Assembly (NCBI GenBank): GCA_037176845.1
Contig: JAYKXP010000002.1
Span: 310,001 to 374,000, forward strand
Source: Paramarasmius palmivorus
Lineage: Eukaryota > Basidiomycota > Agaricomycetes > Agaricales > Marasmiaceae
Reading direction: 5' to 3'
DNA: 64,000 bases
Shown here: positions 12,001-23,204 of the stretch, piece after piece
How positions within the stretch are numbered: position 1 is the first letter of the stretch
Layout: each line of letters starts with the position of its first letter
Program-made: the position numbers and the translations under genes
Notes under the pieces: model-generated
What the model was told of the DNA's origin: nothing
Database searches by the model: none
The model's input: the letters and a program-made list of their open reading frames with translations, nothing else

Positions 12001-13013
12001 AACGCATGGCCGGTCAACTTTGTTTTGGCCATCGACTCCTTTGATGCACACATAGGGGGCTCCGTAAATCTCATGAACTTGTGTCTGCAATCGCCCTATG
12101 CGGTCTTCTACTATAGCTCCAGTGTCAGTTGTCGACAAGGTTCCCGTGATCCCACTTGCTCTGAGGACTATCCCAGTGATCCTAGCACCGCAGCGGGCAC
12201 AGGTTACGCACAGGGTAAATGGGTTGTCGAGAAACTCTGTGAGAGGGCTGCACAGGACAGGAACTTGAAGGTTGGCGTATTCAGGATCGGTCAAATGGTC
12301 GGAGATACAATCAAGTCAGTCGCGCTTTAGACCCTTTCGATCGCAGTGCGCTAACACTCTCACTTACCTGCAGCGGTGTCTGGAACGAGACTGAAGGTGA
12401 GTAAGTAATTCCATTAGGACATTCCCACGTTGAATTCACCTTTCTAGCCTGGCCACTGTTGTTCAAAAGCGCCAACACTGTCGGTGCCCTTCCCGTACTT
12501 GATGAGGTCTGTGTCCAGAATCTATGTTCAATAACCCATTAACCTATATTTCACTGTAGCATCCTCAATGGCTCCCTGTTGACTATGCAGGACGTGGAAT
12601 TGCAGAAATTATTCTACAAGACTCGCCACGACAAGTATACCATATTGTCAATCCCAATACTTCGGCTAGCTGGAACGACATTTTAGACGGCCTAGAGAGT
12701 GCAGGCTTGAAGTTTGAGCGAGTCGACAGGAAGGAATGGGTTGAGAGACTGGCTTCCAGCAATCAAGATCCAGAACAGAACCCAACTATCAAATTACTTG
12801 TATGTCATCATCTCGCGTTAGGGATTGTGGCTCACCTCTTTCTTACAGGGCTTCTTCCGAACCCGATGGGGCGGGGAAACCAAAAGGCCTATGTTGTTCG
12901 AAACTACGCAGACCGGAAAGGTTTCAGAGAGCATCAAGCAGTCGCCTCCTGTAACCAGCGGCTTAGTCACGAAGTGGGTTGCAAGTTGGCGAAGAAGTGG
13001 TTTCGTTAACTGA
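9015..13013 (+). CDS. NRPS-like adenylate-forming reductase (A-T-R)
   Basis: About 18 exons encode roughly 1,030 aa. The adenylation domain shows the A3 motif across an intron (SSGS then TGFPKP), HGYGHF, YGTTETGS, GRLDD and GEKTNP. The carrier domain has FGVDSLQATR with the phosphopantetheine serine. The C-terminal short-chain-type reductase has LLTGATGSLGAH for NADPH, and SSSVS with YAQGKW as the catalytic Ser/Tyr/Lys set. Such enzymes activate a carboxylic acid with ATP, load it on the carrier and release it reductively, usually as an aldehyde; the substrate cannot be read here. The start (MPIAVYKARSTTELIAL) follows an in-frame stop at 9003. Intron 1 is 9149-9201. A 54-nt intron (11084-11137) removes an in-frame TAG and joins DLI to EEIYARFEAG. 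No condensation domain is present, so this is not a classical NRPS. No obvious tailoring genes adjoin it. Confidence 0.9.
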
Positions 13014-13110
13014 GGTTTTGTGGGATGTGACATAAAACTTTGTATCATAGATTATACACAGGGAAGAGAAATGTCAAGTAGAAACAAATGCTGGTGAGTC
13101 CACGAGAGAC

Positions 13111-14292
13111 TCATAACTGCATACTTTGAACATCAAGTTCGTCTTCAAGAGAATCGTGATCAAAGTCATCTTCGACCTTCTCTCCTAGCTCTTCTCGGTA
13201 GCCGTTGTAGTGATTTTCCCATCGACCTTCGTAATTCATGACAACGACGTTGACCTCGTTGAATGGACTATAGTACTTATCACCGACAGCCAAAGGATCT
13301 TTCCTATTTTCGTAGCCCATGCGTTCGATAGCCCATCTTCGACGCTCCAGTTGATCGCGAGTCGGATGCTCCGCAGCGAATGCTTTCTTGACTTCTTCCC
13401 AACCACTTACTCCGCCAGCGTCTTCGGCAGGTGGATATCCTTGTTATAGAATGAGAGGATGCCCAAAGTGAGGACAATGAAGATCTTGAACTTACCAACA
13501 GCTTTTGAAAACAGTGGTCGATCAGCAGTTGCCATCCTCTCCCGTTTGAAAGTGACGAGATGTTCCCAGTTGTCCTGTAAAGTCTCAACCTTCTGAGGGT
13601 GTGAATAACGGGGAAAGGACCCACTCCGAAGTCGTAGAGATATACAAGCGGGAGAACCGCCCCATCTCGCACCACGCGGCTGCGATGGGTACCCGATAGA
13701 TCGTAGATGTCGGAGAGCTTGACCTGTTTTTCATACAGATGGGGAGGATTGCGGCCACCAAAGAGGCCTATGTACGGGTCCGGTGCCTCTCCCTCTGCCA
13801 AAATCTTGAGAACAGTTTTGTCAGCAGCCAGCGATATACGTCCAGTGCGGTTGGGTGCCGAGGTTGAATAAGAAAACTCATGGAGATGACATTGCTGCCA
13901 CGGTCCGAAGGCATACTGGATAACAAAATGGAGCTCTTGGAAGGTGAACCATGCGGGTACGTCGACTGTTCGAGTTATCTTGGGATTGGAGGAGCCTAAG
14001 AGGTCGATTTCGAACGTGTACGATTTCCTGCCAATCATGGCATTGAAATGACTATCAGGCACCCAGGAGACTGATACGTACTTGCCGCAGAATTTCTTGT
14101 GAAACATCCAGTCCTATCACTATCAAGTCAAAGACTGATCATCTTGAATAATATAATGCGTACTCTTCTTTGGCATTCTGGACCACAATACTTGGTCTTG
14201 CACCTGCTACATGCCTTGATGCCTTCCTTTTTGCACAACATCGCCCTGCATTCGCTCCTTTCTGGTGCTTCTGGTATTGTTGGTCGCGGCAT
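13111..14292 (-). CDS. MYND zinc finger protein with pRiA4b ORF3-like domain
   Basis: Four exons (14292-14164, 14113 to about 13641, then about 13581-13500, then about 13440-13111). Spliced residues about 13-55 form a MYND finger: CRAMLCKKEGIKACSRCKTK, then YCGPECQR joined to DWMFHKKFCGK, with the last Cys/His pair split across the intron. The first Cys pair is spaced wider than usual. The rest is the plasmid pRiA4b ORF3-like fold: YTFEIDLLG, WFTFQELHFVIQYAFGPWQ, LYDFGDNWEH, YPPAEDAGG and a WEEVKKAFAAEHPTRDQLER tail. MYND fingers bind proline-rich partners; the ORF3 fold has no settled biochemical role. The ATG at 14292 is the first in frame. The C-terminus is acidic (EDDFDHDSLEDELD). It ends tail to tail with the reductase gene and is divergent from TBCC over 179 bp. 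Confidence 0.85.
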
Positions 14293-14471
14293 TTCTTGTG
14301 TTAAAGACAACTAAACACATCGTTGAGCATCGTTCAAAAATGTCAAAGAGACTTGAAACTTACGAATGCTAACTAGAGATGAACGTTGCACAAAACCCAG
14401 CCACGCGAGCGCTACTAGGAGACTGGGTGCCAGGCACTGGGCGCTTATACACGTCTTTCCACTCTATCGCG

Positions 14472-15584
14472 ATGTCCTCTGATACGCTGAGATGGGGTTT
14501 TGCACAGAAGTTCCTGGCAGAATTCCAGGACAAACGCGCTGGTCTGCAAATTATCCAACTTTCGTCGTCTTCTTCTCTCAACTTCATGGACAGAACTCGA
14601 AACTCGTGTAACACAGGCTAAATCTTCTGGTGTTTCCTCAAGGGATGTCCTTGACGCCCTATCGACCGAATTTGCTGCATTGTCCAAAAGCCTTATCGAC
14701 GCAACGGGTGACCTACCGAATTTCGATCAAAAGAACTGTGAGTCGGTGCGTGATTCACTCACTGCGAGCTTGGATTTTCTCTGATGTGCCCCTTGCAGCA
14801 ACTCAAACATCTGGAGACGATGATACAATCCATGAGAGAATCTTCGATACCAAAGGCCAAATTTGCTTTCAAGCGAAAGACAAAAACCGAGATGGACTCC
14901 CCGAAGCCCACTTCAGCTGCATCAGTCCCTTCTACAGAGGATAATAGCGCCTCTCGGGCACTATCCATATCTACTATTTCAAAGACATACATCTCGCAGT
15001 CGGCACTCCCCGAATCGCATCCAGAAACACCAGATCTTGTCATCTCAGACCTAGACCATTGTATCATGGATCTTACGCGACACGAAGGAAAAGCGCTCAC
15101 TATATCAGCATTGCACATCCGGAATATCAGCAACTCCGCCCTCATCCTTCCATGCATCAACGGGAGTGCAATGTTGCACGATGTGATAAATTGTGTTATA
15201 GTCCTGGGCTGTCATCAAGTGAGTATAGATATATCACTTGTCTTCTGTCGAACTATGACTCAATAGGAGAAAACCTAGTTCCGTATGCATACCTCTCGGG
15301 ACGTGGACGTTTACCTCTCCATCCAATCTAATCCCATCATAGAACATTGCGCGGGTATCCGTTTTGGCTCATATCCGAGCAGTGTTCTTCCTGGTGTGAC
15401 ACAAAATGTGTTGTCAGTACAGGACTTCTCCCACATCAAACCTACACCATCGCCAAACTGGCGATTCCTCTCCGAGGAGGAAAAGCTAGACGCAAAGGAG
15501 GGGTGGTATGAGCGTCTTTCTCCTTCTGATGAAGACATATCTCCGATTTTAGATGAGTTACTTCCTAATGTAACTACAAAGTAA
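14472..15584 (+). CDS. TBCC: Tubulin-specific chaperone C (tubulin-binding cofactor C)
   Basis: Four exons (14472-14541, 14594-14745, 14799-15218, 15279-15584) give about 315 aa. The N-terminal helical domain reads WGFAQKFLAEFQDKRAELET and NFDQKNCESQLKHLETMIQ, as in TBCC spectrin-like regions. A Ser/Thr-rich linker follows. The C-terminal C-CAP/TBCC beta-helix has ALHIRNISNSALILP, INCVIVLGCHQFRMHTS, VYLSIQSNPIIEHCAGIRFG. The family acts in the tubulin folding supercomplex, where cofactor C triggers GTP hydrolysis on beta-tubulin and release of the heterodimer. The catalytic arginine of the family probably corresponds to the Arg in QFRMH; this assignment is by inference. An in-frame ATG at 14379 could extend the N-terminus by 31 aa; 14472 was chosen because the conserved W-F-Q start follows directly. 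The first intron (52 nt) uses a weak GTCTGC donor. Confidence 0.88.
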
Positions 15585-15931
15585 ATTGAATGTGAGATAG
15601 CTCTACGTCTAGAAGCATCTTCAATGCTCATACAAGCAAAGAAAAAATGTTACACTGTGTAAACTGCCGCAGATGTTCACGTACCCATACGTAACAAAAT
15701 GAAAAGCGGATAACGATAGCAAGAATGAAAAGAACAATAACACTAAAAGAACGGGACGCTGGGTGGTACAAGGACGGAAACGATATCGATACAACCATGC
15801 ATTAGTACAGGATAGCACGCTAAAGGTTCCGAAACACAACAAGGTGGGGATAGACTAGTGAAATAAATGATGGGTAACCAAGAGCAAAATCAGGAAAACC
15901 GAAAGAAAAAACTCAACCTGAGAGGAGTAAA
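15585..15931. other. Convergent 3' region, no gene
   Basis: 347 bp between the stop of TBCC and the stop of the Smr gene. It is AT-rich, with the 3' ends of both transcripts expected here and nothing coding recognised. Confidence 0.65.
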
Positions 15932-18266
15932 TCATGTTTTCTTGCCTCTAACAACAAGGCCACCATCCCAAGATGTGATGCTCCATCCGTCTTCCACGAG
16001 GGCCTTCCGTAGTGCAGGCTTGAGAATACTCACATGTCCAACGGAGTGAGTGCCGCGGCCGGTAATGATCTTTAACGGTTTAGCTGTGATGATCATTAAT
16101 TTATAGAATTGACAGATGAACACGCAAAACTTACATGGAGAACAAGACATTGCACCTAAGGTCTCCTTCGAGATTTGTACACCTTCCGCGACAGTGGTAC
16201 CATGGAGGTCGATAGTATCTAGTTCTTTGGACGCAATTCTGCGACGAAGAATTAGGTTATGCGGGCAAGATGTCGAGAACGCAGCACCCACCTTTTCGAT
16301 TCGACCATCACTCTTGCCGCTTCTAGGGAATCCCTCTTGGCCATTTCCTGGAACTCTCTTGCCTAATCGACACATTGTCAACGGCAACGTAGAACGACAA
16401 GAAACAAAAAGGGAACATGACAGCTCATCAGCAAAATCTCCGACACCAGGAAAGACGCGAGATACGGAATAACACCGACCCTTTCGGCGAAATACAACGC
16501 CACCTCGCCACCTCTATTTTTTCTGCCCCCTCGTTGCCACATCTTCGATGCTTCCCTTAGCATTTCGTCTCTCCTCCTTAAACTATCCGCGACTCTATGT
16601 CTATAATCCTTCTCCCCGCCGCCGCCGCCACCTCCTTTCAGGAGCTCCCCGACGTCCCCTTTACCTCCCTTGCCAATACCATTTCCGCTCCCGGCAACCT
16701 TCATCCTTGCTTTAGCCGTCTTCATTCCGTTCACATCTCGCTCGTAAGCAGGGATGTGAGCCGCCAACGGATGCGATGTTTGTCTATTGGGCGGTTTTCG
16801 CTTTGGAACCATCTGCCATTGATATGGACTCGGCTTATTCTTGGAATTGACGTGGGCGTCTCTGCCGTTTTTGCCGTTTTTCGGCGGAGGCGGCTGTGGT
16901 ACAGGAGGCGGTCCATCAGGTAAGGTGGAGAATGTCAATTTCGTGGACGCAGGCGTATGTCTGATGATAGATGATGTAGGAGACGCGACCAGAGATTGAC
17001 CCCATACATTTGGGGTCTCCGTGACTGGCGTCGGTGGTTGAGTGTGATAGACACCCATTTCGAGGTAACCATCGTGGTCTTCTGCCAAATCCTGCAGTAG
17101 CTGGACGAGGTCAAGCGCATCCTCCGGGCGACCTTGAGTTGCACTCAGTGAGAGATCAGCGTCTGAAATGAGACGAGACCGTGCTTCAGAGTCGAGATGT
17201 TGTACATTTGGGAGAATGATCTCGAGCATACTGACAAGAGTATGGTCGTGAACGTGTTCCTGGTCCAATTCGGAAATTTTTGCAGAAGACGAGGAAGATG
17301 CATGATTCTGCGTAGCTTGACCAACCTTCGGAGGTTGTGTTTGTGCATTCGCTATGGCTGTTAACGCAGCGACGACAGCCGCATAGGGAGTCGCATGATT
17401 CGGAGAGTGAAAATATGGTTGGAAGAATGACGGCGCGTGTGGGGGAAGCAAGGTTGCTAGATGTGTTGATACAGACGAAATCTGCGTCCACGGATCTGGT
17501 GTGGTCGCAGGTTTCGAGGAACCGTCAACACTGTGGCTTCGAGGGCGAATATGCTGTTGCTGGCGAATGTCCGTGATAGTTGTTTTCTTGGGTTTTGACC
17601 TCGGAGCTGCTTTCTTCACGACGTGGCTCTTGTATTTTGTCTTTTTGTTTCCTACTCTCTCCCAGCTGTCCTCTTCGTCAAAGCTTATGCCCAAACCAAC
17701 ATAGCCCTCTTCATCAAGCCCATCAAGCCCGCGCTCTTCCATCTCCCGAATAGATTCCTCTGTCAAAATTCCCGCAACGAGCTCCCACATATCGAATTCA
17801 TTATCTCTACCATCCTGGAAACTGCTGGCGTTATTGGCGCTGCCCAGCGCTTTTTGGAGGTGGTCGGTCGAGATATGTGGTAGAGCAGCTTGTAAGAAGC
17901 TGAGCGGGGAGCTAATCGATTGACGGTCTGATTCGGACGATGAATTGGACGTGGCTGGGGTAGCATAGTCCCCTTGATCAAAAGCACTAAGGCTGCATGT
18001 ATCCTCTGTAACAGGGGGGATGTTTGACTCCGAACTCTGCTCTTCCTGCTCTGCATCAGCTGCAAGGTCTTTGAGTGTACTGCGAATATTGTTTATCTGT
18101 TCTTCCGAGACATCCCCGTAGTCGAAGTCTGATAATATAGCGGCTACCAAGGCAGAATCTAGTGGTGGACAAAATTCCTTCTATCCTTTATCTGGTCAAT
18201 ACCAAGTATGGGAGAATGACCCATTCATACCTGAAGATTCTCAAATATCATTGAGCTAGAACCCAT
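15932..18266 (-). CDS. CUE-like, DUF1771 and Smr domain protein (Cue2-like)
   Basis: Five exons give about 650 aa. Exon 1 (18266-18231) encodes MGSSSMIFENLQ. A 50-nt intron ends at 18181 and exon 2 begins KEFCPPLDSALVAAILSDFD, a CUE-like ubiquitin-binding helix region. A long disordered middle part is Ser/Pro-rich, with a run of seven glycines. Then comes DUF1771 (DYRHRVADSLRRRDEMLREA, NRGGEVALYFAER, AREFQEMAKRDSLEAARVMV). The C-terminal Smr domain has LDTIDLHGTTVAEGVQI and KIITGRGTHSVGHVSILKPA, containing the DLHG and GxG signatures. In yeast, Cue2 with this order of domains is the endonuclease that cuts mRNA at collided ribosomes in no-go decay. The same job is inferred, not shown. The gene ends VVRGKKT and is convergent with TBCC. 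Confidence 0.87.
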
Positions 18267-20746
18267 TTCTGCTGTCGGTAAGGTAAAGAAGAATGATAGG
18301 ATGAAGGTTAGTAGTGAAGCGTAATGCGGTATACATTGCTGACTAGTAGTCTGACTAGCTTCGGCTGAGTACCGGTCCGGTCTGCCTGCATTGCCACCGC
18401 ACAACAGGCCGTTTCGTTTCTTCAACCCGACCACGACCTTCCTTCACTTTGAACTCGGTTTTGGCTTCCTCCTCCACGTTCTTTTCTTTCCCCTCAGAAG
18501 CCGGCTCTATGTCTCTATGCTCAGATGCAGGCTTTTGGCCAAATCGTCCAACTGCTTTGAAATTTCACACTTTGAATTTCTGACGGCAGTTCACCATCTT
18601 CAGGCTCATGCGGTTCGCGGATGTCCCACCACCGAGGCATGGACTACATGGCTACAGATTCTTCTCTCCACTATTTTTCCCGTGAGTTGGCAATACTCCC
18701 CAATGTGAGAGTTCGGCTTATTCCTCTATAGAATTATTCTATACTGATCGGCGAAGTCGCGATACCGTGGCACGACCAGAAAAAAATCGTCCGCACTTCG
18801 CATATGGCCAGATGTGCGGATTATATGCCTCTGTGGCCGTCAAGGCGCGTCATCCCCGAAATGTATTGCTCGACAAACACCGTCTCTGCAGGTCTTCCCC
18901 TGTCGGATTGATCATCCTTGATGGTCCTGTTTGCGGTGCTGACGGAGACAGAGTCAAAGGATTGTCAAAAACGCGACATGGCATTGGCAGGAGTTTGCTT
19001 GTAGCCATCTCCGCCGGCACCTCGGGAATTGGTGCAAGTGGGTCTGACATACTAAACTGGTACACTTACCAAGGCTTCTGTGATACACACTGAGCGCCAC
19101 GAGTGTTTCATGTTGTGCCGAATGGAATAGTAATCCCGCCATGCGGCTACAAAGGATAATCTGGTGAGTGTCTATCGTGCTATTGTATCAACCTATCTAC
19201 TTCTTTTATCCAGTGACATACAATTTTTCACATGGAGTTCAAATAGCAGTGTTACAGCGGAAGCCGAGTGTTTGATCAAAGCTGTTCAAAGCAGGATGTA
19301 GTTTCTACATGCATACAATTGACCAGAATAAGTGTTGTACATCCTCCTGCGGATCTGCTGTACAACGTAAATTGTATTCCAGCTGTCTACCAGCAAGCGT
19401 CAAGCTCTTATTCAAACAATCAGACAGCACTTGGGCGCCACCAAAATAGTTCGAGAGCCCCGTGAAAGCCTCTTTTTCCATGTGTACATGGAGGAGCTTG
19501 GGAGCGGAATGAATACCCCTTCCATGCTGTCGCACGGCTGAACTCATGGTGGACGTAAATCTTCCGGGCGCTCACCTTTTTTATGGTGGTGAAAGCTGGC
19601 AATGTACGTTTGATGTTTTACACGTCATGTCACTACCAAAGAAGTTTGTTATCACTGGCAAGTTCGTGGAAATGACATTCATAGCCGGGTGACACAAACC
19701 AGACGTTCCGGCAAACATTGGGTTTTGGCGGGGAACTAAGGAAAAGCAATCGTTTGACAGGTCTTGTTGTGTATATCCATTATTTCCCACTCCTCGACAA
19801 CGACGATCACCGTCTTGAAGCCGTCGGGACGAGGATGTGGCGCAGTCTTGGGCAGACTTCCCGATGAAACAGGCAGTATCGTTACTCTTTATGGCAATAT
19901 AGTCCTTGAACAGCGGAACCACAGGGAATGAGATTGTTCCGTCGTCAAGACTTCTATTTTTTACAAGATCTACGCGAAGTCTTCCATCACTATGACGTTG
20001 GGCAGGACCCCGGCCACAGCTAGTTTTTCAACAACATTCTCAGAGCATAGTTCTGTACCGAAAAACAATTTAAAGTTCAAGCGTGTTTTGCTCTTTTTTG
20101 GTCCAAATGGGGTTGTAGCTGTTGCTGGGAAGTGGCTGAAGTATGAGACTGAGTCAGAATCTAAACACTTGGAGTTCATTAATACCTGGAATGACTATGG
20201 TCGCGATGACCACGGGGAGATCGTCGCTGCTGCACGGGGGGGTATATGCGTCCCGAGGACATCGTAAGGCAAAGATGGATATACTTGATAAGTATGTACG
20301 GCGACTACAGTTACAACGTAAGTGTTTCAATCCGAAAGGAGCGTACTAGAAATACTATAGGGATGCAATTAGAAAACAAGAACGTGCAAGACGGGTCCAG
20401 TTAATGGGTATAATAAAGAAACCATCAATAGAAGTAACTGGCAGGGCGTGTATGAAGACGGTGACAAAACAGTACAATAGGGAGTTCATGAGAATGAGAA
20501 CAAGAATTAGGGTATCGGTGAAGACATTCCTTGAAGACAAGTAACGACAGCGAGAACAGAAGCCCCATCTGTTCGGATACGATTGGTTTAGTTCAGGGGG
20601 CGAATAAATAAGTGAATGAAAGGTATGTATGCAAAAGGCGAGACCAGAAGAGGAACAAAGGAGCGGGAAAGAAAGGAAAGGAATCACATAGCTGTAAATA
20701 GCATGTCAGCAACACTTCTTAGACAAGACAGAATAAGAACATACCT
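18267..20746. other. 2.5-kb region without a supported gene
   Basis: The part next to 18266 should hold the Smr promoter. Several short frames look random. A minus-strand stretch at about 19980-19740 (for example VVPLFKDYIAIKSNDTACFI) has protein-like composition but no ATG, no domain and no convincing splicing, so it may be a decayed gene or an unrecognised small gene. Confidence 0.5.
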
Positions 20747-23118
20747 CTAGTCAAAGCGATCTCCGGGCTTCAAGAGTAGCTCATCATCGGACCCCTGGTC
20801 GTCTACATCCATCGCGTTACCGGACCAAGCAAAAAATTGTTTACCTTTTCCCTTCTGCCTCGACTCGCCTGACTTCTCTGGACCCTTGAGTTTCGATGCC
20901 GTAGACTTCGCTCGAGGACGTAAGCCCAACCTTGCACCCAAAGAAGCCACAGAATCAGCAGCACCAGACTGTTGCGCCTGAGGACTGCTAAGCGTATCAA
21001 GTGGATCCGGCGAATCGTCAGGCTGGTCCAAGTTCTTCACCGATACCGTCTTGCTAGATGAAGTACTAACACTTGCTGCATCGTCACTCTGGTCCATGTC
21101 CACGTCGTCACACTGAGCTTCAACAGGAGTGGGGGCGGGTGCAACGACAGTGCCACTTCGAGTCCGGTGCATCATGCCTGTACCAGGAAGAGGGATGCTA
21201 GCAAGCTTCGCACCCACACTATTGGCAAGTGCAGCGATACTACCACTTCGAGATCTGCGAGAAGGAACTGGTGGTGGCAGCGCTGCAGTCTCGCCGACAG
21301 GGGCCAGCCCAGAAGCGGCGACAGAGCCACTACGGGTCCTGCGAGATGAGAAGCCTGGGATCGAAAGACCAGATTGCCCCAAAAAGGAGGAGCCCTGGCG
21401 TTCTTCGACTGAAGAGAGAGTTTGCGTCGCAGAGGCGACTACAGTGCCACTTCGAGTCCGACGAGCACTAGAGCCTATGGTGGCAGAGGTCGCTGTGGCT
21501 CCCTCCGGAATTCCAACCTTGGGATCTACCTTGCCCAAAACAACGGTCCCGCTCCTGGTACGCCTGAAGGCACTAGTGATGACGGGGAGAGCCGGCGCCA
21601 AGAGGGGAATCGAGCTCGTAGTGGGGGGCGCAACGACTGTACCACTTCTAGTCCTGCGCGCTAGACCAACTGTTGTCTGTGAGCACTTGCTATTGTCCTC
21701 TGACGTGGCGCTAGGTAGATCAACGGAGTCTCCTAGAGACCTAGTGCGAATAACCAAGGCTGGCGAAGGCTCGATTTGGCCGAGAGAGGGCAACCTAGGG
21801 CGTGTATTGCGAGTCTTGAGTTCGTCTGAGGCTGAATAGCAAGCATTAGCAAGCAGTCCTATATGAGGGATCTGGACTTACCGATCATCAAATTATCGAA
21901 CATGCCCTCCAATCGACCTTTAACACCTTCCTTCTCATCGTTGGTCATGTCCACGTCTAGGTTTCCATCCACTCGACGCATAAATGCGTCACTTCGAGCA
22001 TTTCGGGGTCGTATCTTCCATTCCATAGTGTCTGGGGCAGAAATCAGAGAATCTTCGACCCAGGTGGACCGATCTTGATAGTGAGACATTTCCTCGTCTT
22101 CGGAGTCCTCCGGGGAAGGGGTCGTAAAGCCACTTCCGGATCGTGCCCTGCTTCGTGAGACCATCTTGAGGCTACGAAAGATAGAGCCGTTCGTGGTAGT
22201 GCCGTCGTCTGAATCCCAATCGCAAGGATCGCTGTCGGTCTCGGTATCGGAGACTGCGAGACGAGAATGGTAGGACGAATATAGCTTGCCACCGGGACTG
22301 CGGAACGATTTTGGAGGTAAAGAGAGCTTAAATGGTGTAGAAGCTGCTGCTATGTTGCGAGAAAAGTCGTCGTTGGATGAGCCAAAGCTCTCCATCGGAG
22401 TATCAGCGGATGAGTCATATGCTATAGTACGAGTGTAGTCGTAAAGAGAGAGCTGAGATGGGGGCCTATTGAAATCGATAGCGTGGCTGGGACTACGGGA
22501 AAAGATTGAATCGTGTGGTTCATCGTCAGCATTGGTTTGAGCGAAGGAATTCTGATTCTTGAGTGCGGGTAGATCGACTGCAGAGACCGTGTTACTGGGA
22601 TTATAATTCCAGTCTGAGAAGCGAGGAGGAGTAGGTGCAGAAGGTCTTCGTGGTTTAGGAAGCGAATCAATGGGGAAATGTTCAGTAAGGGTGGGCGAGT
22701 CCGTCTGTTCCGCTGGTTTCGAAGCTGAAGTATTCTCGGGGGATGCAGTCGCAGACCCAAACGGACTTTCAAGAGCAGCCCTGGCTCTCGTACGATTCTT
22801 GCCGTACTTCTTCTGGCTGAAACGTTCTTTGATAAAGGGGTTACCAGTGGTAGTGTTTTCTTTGAGGTTCGTAGAGCTAATTCCTCGTCTGGGATTGGAA
22901 GGCTTTGGAATCGGAGAGAAATCTGAAGGAGAAACGTGTGATCCGACTGACGAAGGTAGTTTGTAGACTTCGGACTGAGATTGGGCAGTAGGATGGGGTG
23001 TTTCGTATGCGTATTTTGCTTGACTCTGCAATGGCTTTCTAATCTTGGGTTTCTTGAACGCAGTATCGTTTTGAGGTTCTGTAGATATATTTCTTTTCAG
23101 CATTTGGCGAGTCGTCAT
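20747..23118 (-). CDS. Unknown protein with six RRTRSGTV-type repeats
   Basis: Two exons (23118-21882 and 21831-20747) joined over a 50-nt GTAAGT...TTCAG intron give 773 aa. It is almost wholly low-complexity and Ser/Pro/Arg-rich, with no enzyme fold, signal peptide or membrane helix. The N-terminal half has basic patches (FKKPKIRKPL, NRTRARAALE) and many SP/TP sites, then a more conserved-looking segment (MEWKIRPRNARSDAFMRRVD). Exon 2 holds six copies of R-R/H-T/S-R-S-G-T/S-V/I, spaced 28-39 residues apart. An acidic C-terminal end (MDVDDQGSDDELLLKPGDRF) follows. The RxRSG[ST] core looks like a basophilic kinase or 14-3-3 type site; this is inference. The protein is probably nuclear and heavily phosphorylated. 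It shares an 86-bp promoter with the TPT1-like gene. Family not recognised. Confidence 0.8.
21129..21660 (-). repeat. Six-copy RRTRSGTVVA-coding repeat
   Basis: Copies lie at about 21141-21169, 21233-21259, 21318-21343, 21435-21463, 21541-21566 and 21629-21658. Each encodes about nine residues, for example ARRTRSGTVVA, SRRTRSGSVAA, SRRSRSGSIAA, MHRTRSGTVVA. Spacer sequences differ, while the repeat core is kept with many synonymous changes, which points to selection at the protein level instead of recent DNA duplication. Confidence 0.88.
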
Positions 23119-23204
23119 GGTTGAAGGAAAAGATGTGACGATGATGCGGCGGAATTCAGACGCGTCTCAGAGTCAGTAGGTCTCAGTCTCGTACTTGACG
23201 GTAC

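Noticed and set aside
21129..21839. Plus-strand 236-aa open frame opposite the repeat protein
   Set aside because: It is the antisense shadow of the RTRSG repeats; the minus-strand exon has proper splicing and a coherent protein.
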